Assembly: GCA_029465975.1 (NCBI GenBank)
Contig: CM055728.1
Location: forward strand, 6,594,261-6,658,260
DNA: 64,000 bases
Direction: 5' to 3'
From: Dallia pectoralis
Taxonomy: Eukaryota; Chordata; Actinopteri; Esociformes; Umbridae
This document shows positions 22,201-30,986 of this stretch, piece after piece. Both the position numbers and the translations under genes were made by a program. How positions within the stretch are numbered: position 1 is the stretch's first letter; each line of letters begins with the position of its first letter. The notes under the pieces were generated by a model. That model worked only from the letters and a program-made list of their open reading frames with translations, had not been told where the DNA came from and searched no databases.

Positions 22201-25200
22201 TTAGTGAGATCACCCATCTATACTAGTGTGTTTATTATGATATGTGAATATATATAACGTTACATGTCATTAAGCTTACTTTATTAATACCCACCTAGTG
22301 AGATCACCCATCTATACTAGTGTGTTTATTATGATATGTGAATATATATAACGTTGCATGTCATTAAGCTTACTTTATTAATACCCACCTAGTGAGATCA
22401 CCCATCTATACCAGTGTGTTTATTATGATATGTGAATATATAACGTTACATGTCATTTAGCTTACTTTATTAATACCCACAAACCTAGTGAGATCACCCA
22501 TATATACCAGTGTGTTTATTATGATATGTGAATATATAACGTTACATGTCATTTAGCTTACTTTATTAATACCCACCTAGTGAGATCACCCATCTATACC
22601 AGTGTGTTTATTATGATATGTGAATATATAACGTTACATGTCATTTAGCTTACTTCAATAATACCCACTTAGTGAGATCACCCATCTATACCAGTGTGTT
22701 TATTATGATATGTGAATATATAACGTTACATGTCATTAAGCTTACTTCAATAATACCCACTTAGTGAGATCACCCATCTATAACTGTGTGTTTATTATGA
22801 TATGTGAATATATATAACGTTACATGTCATTTAGCTTACTTCAATAATACCCACTTAGTGAGATCACCCATCTATACCAGTGTGTTTATTATGATATGTG
22901 AATATATAACGTTACATGTCATTTAGCTTACTTTATTAATACCCACTTAGTGAGATCACCCATCTATACTAGTGTGTTTATTATGATATGTGAATATATA
23001 TAACGTTACATGTCATTAAGCTTACTTTATTAATACCCACAAACCTAGTGAGATCACCCATATATATCAGTGTGTTTTTTATGATATGTGAATATATAAC
23101 GTTGCATGTCATTTAGCTTACTTTATTAATACCCACTTAGTGAGATCACTAGGTGATCAAATGTAAATTTTTCAGAAATGCAAAAAACTGTATATATTTT
23201 GAAATAGCTTCGTAGAAATGTGTTGTTAGTTTAACAGAATGTCGGCCGAAATTCAGTGAGCGATTACTGTGATCTGAGATGTGATCAACTAGATTGGTCT
23301 GGCAATCAGAGGATGAAGGGGGGTGTCACTGCTAATCTTAGTCATTATAGTAGTCTCCTGTGTAATCCATTTACAATTGTTCCTCCTATTCAGCCCAATA
23401 GGGGGCGTAATATGTGGGTCTGTGAAAACATGGTATTCAATTCAGCTTCATCATAGACCCCACCAACAATTGGAGTACTGTTTTAACAGTTTAGGAACCC
23501 TTAATCGTCTCCAGTCTCGGCACATTACATTCTGGTGACCAGAACATAGATACATTAAGATTAAAGATTGGGTCTCCAATTGCATTAGTGGAAGAGCTCC
23601 ACAAGGAATGTTTGACGGTTTAATTCAAAATGTCTATCCGAAAAAGTCTCCCAAAACCCATTGTCACTTTTGTCAAGTGTTCGCTGTGTTTGTCATTGTT
23701 TATGAGTGCTGTGTGTATTTGTGATTCTTTATGTGTGCTGTATTTGTGATTGTTTATGTGTGCTGTGTGTATTTGCTGTGTTTGTGATTGTTTATGTGTG
23801 CTGTGTGTATTTGCTGTGTTTGTGATTGTTTTTGTGTGCTGTATTTGTGATTGTTTATGTGTGCTGTGTGTATTTGTTATTGTTTATGTGTGCTGTGTGT
23901 ATTTGCTGTGTTTGTGATTGTTTATGTGTGCTGTGTGTATTTGCTGTGTTTGTGATTGTTTTTGTGTGCTGTATTTGTGATTGTTTATGTGTGCTGTGTG
24001 TATTTGTTATTGTTTATGTGTGCTGTGTGTATTTGCTGTGTTTGTGATTGTTTTTGTGTGCTGTATTTGTGATTGTTTATGTGTGCTGTGTGTGTTTGTA
24101 TGTGTGTGTTGTTTGTTCTGCATTACCAGCGGTAGTAGCATTGTTGCTATTCTGTACATGGCTGAGTCCCGGTGTGGGAAATCACAGCAGGATATGACAC
24201 AATAACAGAAGTCGTCTGCTGGGTTTAACCTTGTTGTTGTAGCTGCCATGGTCCCAATGTACAGGGGTACAAAATAGTTGAGGTGAATACCAAGAGATAA
24301 GCAACCATATAATTAGTAGTTTATTATTGTCTCTATTAGCTATTGCAGACACAACAGCTCTTCCTGAGTTCTACATAAAACCTCAAAAACATGACAAGTC
24401 AAGGACAAAATATTCTTGATTATATTGCGCTTATAATAAATAAATAATAAATGTTTCATTAGAGAATAATAACATATGCAAGACAGTATAAGCAGAGTAT
24501 ATAATGTGTGTGTGTGTATCCAGCGTGTGTGTTAAATCAGTCATGAGCCCCAGTGCAGCGTGGGAAATCACAGCAGTATATGACACAGCAACAGAGGACG
24601 TCTGCAGCCTTTGACCTTGTTGTTGTAGCTGTCAGTTCAACACAGTAGCCCTCACATACTTTAAATATATTGTACATGTTTACTTCTCCATTTTCAATCT
24701 CTCTCTCCAACCTCGTCCCTCTCTTTGTCATTCAATCTCTATTTCCGGTACTCTCACTATCACAGTACATATCCATCTCCCTCTTTCCCACTCCACCTCC
24801 AGATCCATGTCCAATCCAGTTTCTCCCACCCACAACAGGCCATGTGCTGGACCTTGGGCGTTCAGCCTCCTCCTCCGGCCTGGTCTAGTTCTTGCCAACT
24901 TCGACTGTCTTGCCATCCTGTGCAATTTGAATGTGAAACGCACAACAACCCGGATCTGCTTATTCCTCGGCCAAGGAGCTGGTGTGTCACTAAGACACAC
25001 TCCTCTCCACCAGCCGTGACTCTGTTCTCCACTTAACAACTTAACCTGCTGCCTATTTTACCACCAACGTGAATTCCTTGAAGTCCACTGACAAAAAAAA
25101 CTTTATAGAAAATCTGTTCTCACAGTCCCCTCAGAGGCGTGCATGTCTACCACAACTCAACTACATGCCTTCTCTCAGAAAAAAATCCTCATCTAACTTC

Positions 25201-28200
25201 GTGAATAACAACTACGGTATTCCCATCCCTTTCTTCAACAATCAATGAATTGACTGGCTTTTTAGAATAATGCAGGACATCTCTGGTCTACCCGTAAAGC
25301 TAATTGACTTTTCTCTGCTTTCACTGTTGACGCAGGCAACGTCAAAGTGTTGGTCCCCAGATCTAAAACCCCTTATGTTTCGCCGGATCTTTCCAGAAGG
25401 CATGCTTAGCTTTTCTTTCATAGATGTGGCTGTGAAGTCTCCTCTGCTAAATGACTGTAACCACGGATACGAGGCGAGGAACCACACGCAGGGTTTACTG
25501 CATTCAATGAGGTTTAATTACAGGAAAACAAACTGTCTGAAATTACAATGCACTTAGAATAGCAGAACACAGAAGCAAAACATACATACGTTACTCTCAC
25601 CGCTACCAGCTACAATGAACCACAACACAAACAAAGCAGAGGGTTGTTAGTTCGTTACACGTATTGGTTGATGATTGGGACCTGGTGTGAATGATTCTGA
25701 ATGCTGTGACACAAGACGTAACAACATAACAACAACAACATAAGTAAGTAAATTAATGAAATGGAAGGAACTCTGTCTCTGTTTCAATAAAACCTTCAGC
25801 GTTCGACTTGACTTGCCTACCCACACTTCTGATTTGTTGTGAGAGTTATGGGTTTGTAGAGAACAGTCCAGGAAAATATTTTTTCTACATTTTTTGAATG
25901 TGTGAGAAAAGCTAAAATTGTTAGCCGGCCGTGTGTTGTTACCCAACATATGTTAATGTAAGACTAGATAACACCCGGAGATAGCACATTTACACCACTA
26001 AACAGTCAAATGACTGAGCTGGTGGCTCCCAAAACTCATTTAAAATAGCTTGTTATCTTGTGTTGATCTTTTGTTGATCTTGTGTTGTCCATTGATGTGT
26101 GCTCCATCTGCCTATCCTCAGAGCTCCATCTGGGCTGCATTCTGAACCCTGCTTTCTTCATCACTATTTCGGCTTCTTTCACCTGTGAAATATCACATTA
26201 TCACATATAACACCTTATCCCTTTTAGGTAGTGGAGACACAGACAGGCATATGTAAATGTCAAGACTACTGCAGAATACTCATATTTGGGGTGTCCAGCA
26301 AAGCCCTGAAAAAGTCCCAATATAACTCATATGCACTGGTCCAAATCCACATTACCCAGGCATTTACAATACTCTCCGTCATCCTCTGGACGCTCATCCT
26401 CCCGCTGTTTTTGCTCATCCGACATAGACTACAGTCCTGAAAATAAATCTCTCACCCTCAGCCACCTGCAACGTCTCAGACATCAACTGCTTTGTCCGGC
26501 TGTCTCACTTAGCTTACCTCAGACCTCACTCAGCTCGTGCTGAACTATCAAGCTTTAATACTCTATTTTGATTCTATTTTGATTCAAGTGTTTTATATTG
26601 CTCTACATTACTGTACGATTTTTTTAGAGGTTCTTTAAATATCATGTGTTATTCTAATGATTTCTTAGTGATGTTTACATCAGGGAAATTGAAACCATCG
26701 ACCCGTTCTACTTCGGTCTTGTCCAAACGGGGGCATGCTCGGCTAGTTTCCCGTACTTCACCATCAGCTCCTTTGTCTTGCTGACAATGAGGATCGTTGT
26801 CCCGGCAACCCACTGCCAGGTCTCTGACCTCTTCCTCTGAGGTTTCATCATCTGTAATCTGCCCTACCTACCATCGGCCAGTCAGCAAACTGGATGATGG
26901 TGTTGGAGATATCCATGCAGTGCTGGGTAACAAGGAAGTACGGATGGGAAACTAAGCACCAGGTTGGACGCCAGAATCCAGTTGCGAAGGAAGGTGTTTA
27001 ATGACTTGAGCTTGGGAGGAAGAATGGTGTAGAGCGCTGAACTGAGGTTGATAAACAGCCTTCCTGTACATGGGAATATGGGACAGGACATCATGGAGTA
27101 CAACAGACCGCACCATTTACAGATCTGTTGGGGCCATTTGGATTTGGTCCTAGAGTATCTGGAATGACAGTGGTCTGCCCTTCAAAAGGATATCATGGCT
27201 ACAGATGCGATAGATTTTGTCAGGTTGCCATGACGATGGGCACGTACTGTAGCGGTATGATTGAGAACTGTGGGTATTTTGGCCAGGATCAGCGAGGGCT
27301 GGCAGGCTGGTCTATTCACGAGCGTGTGCCCTGGCATTCCATCTGTTCTTGTGGTCTTGACCAATAGTAACCTGTGTAACTGTCTTCAATTCCACCATTC
27401 CCCTCATGACAGATGTATGCTTTAAAATAAAGGTTGGTGGTGACTGTGTGTTCCCTGGTGAATCCTAGACTGATGGGAGTTGGCTCTGTAGCCTGGGGGC
27501 CAGCCTGTGACATGATTCCCTGTACTGTAATGTGAGGGTGACATGTATTCCCCAGGGCTGATATCTTATCCTCGCTTACAGACTTGCTATCTGAAAAGTG
27601 ACTCTCTCAAATTCACCTGTACTGACCTAAAAACATTTTTTTTTATTTGACATGCATTTCCATCCGGATAATTTTTCTGTCCGTTTTTGCACTCCACCAC
27701 CTCCAAGCCATTTTCTCTCGTTCACTGTCAGCAACAGTTTTTATCACAGCACATTATTTTTACCGCTTATAAACACCTCGCTAAAACCATTAGTATGACA
27801 TTTGTGGTAAACATGCCTCAAGTCACAGGCGTTGCCCTGGGACCGTTTAATCACCCTGGCATCGTCCTAACTCTTTCTATGAAAAACACATTTTTTGGGA
27901 CGTGGTTTTGGATGAGGGAGTTTTTTTTGCATGCTAGACCCTAGTGACGGCATGTCACCACCCCCCCCCCTCTCTCCCTCCTCCAGGCATTGGGAAACGA
28001 GTGCCAGACGGGGGACGGGCAGGAGGAGAGAGAGAGGCTCCGCAGACTGCTCAAACAGATGGGACGAATAAAGTGTCCTAGCAAGGTATGTGCTCTCTGC
28101 TCTGCATTACGCACTTAGTTTATTATGCTTTGTGTTCTTATTTTATTTTTATTCATGTATTCTTCCTTTTTTACATACTATTTGCTCCTGCTTACTGTTT

Positions 28201-30553
28201 CTCTCTGTTCTTCCATTCCCTTTACTCTATTCTGGCTTCACTGTCCTACATCTCCACCAAACCTCCTTTTGCTTTCTTGTCACTCTGCCCAAACGCGCCT
28301 TGACATTAACACATCAGTGTGTTTATGTCAATAAGACATCAGTGTGTTTATGTCAATAAGACATCTGTGTGTTTATGTCAATGACACATCAGTGTGTTTA
28401 TGTCAATGACACATCAGTGTGTTTATGTCAATAAGACATCAGTGTGTTTATGTCATTGACACATCAGTGTGTCTATGTCAATGACACATCAGTGTGTTTA
28501 TGTCAATAAGACATCAGTGTGTTATGTCAATAAGACATCAGTGTGTTTATGTCAATAACACATCAATGTGTTTATGTCAATAACACATCAGTGTGTTTAT
28601 GTCAATGACACATCAGTGTGTTTATGTCAATGACACATCAGTGTGTTTATGTCAATGACACATCAGTGTGTTTATGTCGATAACACATCCGTCTGTTTAT
28701 GGAATTACAACCACAATGCCCTTGATTGCCTTAGAAGTGTTGGTTGGTCATTATTTGAACATTTTAAGTGAACTTCAAGTCTAACGTGAACTTCCTGTTT
28801 TTCCCCATTTTCTTGTTGCACACACACGCGCACGTCAACACAGGGTTGCTCTGCCCATTTCTCCAGTCTTATGGGGTACCAGTATCATCAGAAGCGCTGT
28901 GGCAGAGAGCTGTCGGAGGAGGAGAAGCCTGTGTTTCTGTGTCAGCACTGTGGGAAGACCTACCGCTCCAAGGCTGGGAGAGACTACCACCTCCGCACTG
29001 AGCACCCCATGCCAACACCCTCCGCCCCCAACCCCACCACCACTACCAGCAACATCAGCACCACTAACGCCGCTGCTGTCAGAGGGGTACGAGAGGTTTT
29101 CAGTAACTATTCAAGACATTATTCTACATCATTTTAGACATTATTGAACAGGGGAAACCAGATGATTTAGCCATAGTTAATATGAAACACAGCATGTCTG
29201 GTCTACATTTGAACAGTTCTAGCAAAAGTGTTACATTTTGGTTTGTTAATGAGTGTAGTTGTTTCACTCCGTCATGGTTACAACTTGCTACTGACATTTG
29301 TGATGTACATGTAACGTGCCCATGATAGGGCTCTCCACCAACCCAATGGAGCCGTGACAAACTTGACCCAATTATCTGGTTGAATGTTTGAGGACAAGTT
29401 ACTTTGATTCAGTTGTGCTTGGATTTGGGAAAATTACGTCATTCTGAGGGTTTTCAAACCTCTTCTCAAAGACCTGCAGCTATTCCATTGAAATCAACTC
29501 TCTCAGTTGTTGGGTTCTTGGGTTGTTTTCCCTCTACTATACTTTCACATTAATATTCCACCAATAATAATAGTGGACACGTAGAACCGGACCATGTTGC
29601 TCCTCCCCCATATTCCAGGTGAGCACAGAGGAGTCCCAGCCACAGTCTGCAGGAAAGAGGGAACCAAACCCCACAGAGGGGAACGGGAAGCACCAGGAGA
29701 AGTGTCCCGAGGAGAGAGAGGAGGAGAGAGAGGAGGAGAGAGAGAAGGATAGGGAAGAGAAGCGGAGCGGGCAGAGCCAGAGTCTGGGGGAAGACTTTGA
29801 GAGGACCCCAAGTGGCAGAGTGAGACGCAGGTCTGCCCAGGTGGCTGTGTTCCACCTTCAGGAGATCGCAGAGGACGAACTAGCCAAGGACTGGGGTACC
29901 AAGCGCCGCATTAAAGATGACCTGGTACCGGACAGCAAGAGGGTATGAGACAGACGGGTACACGCACGCACACGCACATACGTATACACACGCATGCATA
30001 CACTCACACACACATTCACACGCACACAGACTCAAATACATACACACACACACACACACAGACTCACATACATTAACACACACACACACACACACAGACT
30101 TACATACATATACACACACGCACACAGACTCAAATACATACACACACACACACACACACAGACTCACATACATTAACACACACACACAGACTTACATACA
30201 CACACATGCACACAGACTCAAATACACACACACACACACACACACATTGAACATGTCATCCCTGTCCTCCAGTTAAACTACACTCGTCCAGGCCTTCCCA
30301 AGTTTAGTCCCACGCTGCTGGAAGGCTGGAAGAAAGAGGTCAAAGAGAAGGGCTTCGTCTGCTGCTCCAATGGGGTAAGAACCTCTGGATATGTTTTCTA
30401 CTTCAAACCATTCTTATCTATCTCTCTCTATATATATGTATCTATATATATATAGTATATATATATACTTTAAACCATTATTATCTATCTCTCTATATAT
30501 ATGTATCTATATATATATATATATATATATACTTTAAACCATTATTATCTATA

Positions 30554-30626
<73 letters not shown>

Positions 30627-30647
30627 TTTTTAAACCATTATTATCTA

Positions 30648-30694
<47 letters not shown>

Positions 30695-30717
30695 TTTAAA
30701 CCATTATTATCTATCTA

Positions 30718-30770
<53 letters not shown>

Positions 30771-30789
30771 TTTAAACCATTATTATCTA

Positions 30790-30854
<65 letters not shown>

Positions 30855-30924
30855 TTTAAACCATTCTCATCTATCTCTCTTTTTCTTGTTATACATATAC
30901 TTTAAACCATTATTATCTATCTAA

Positions 30925-30986
<62 letters not shown>

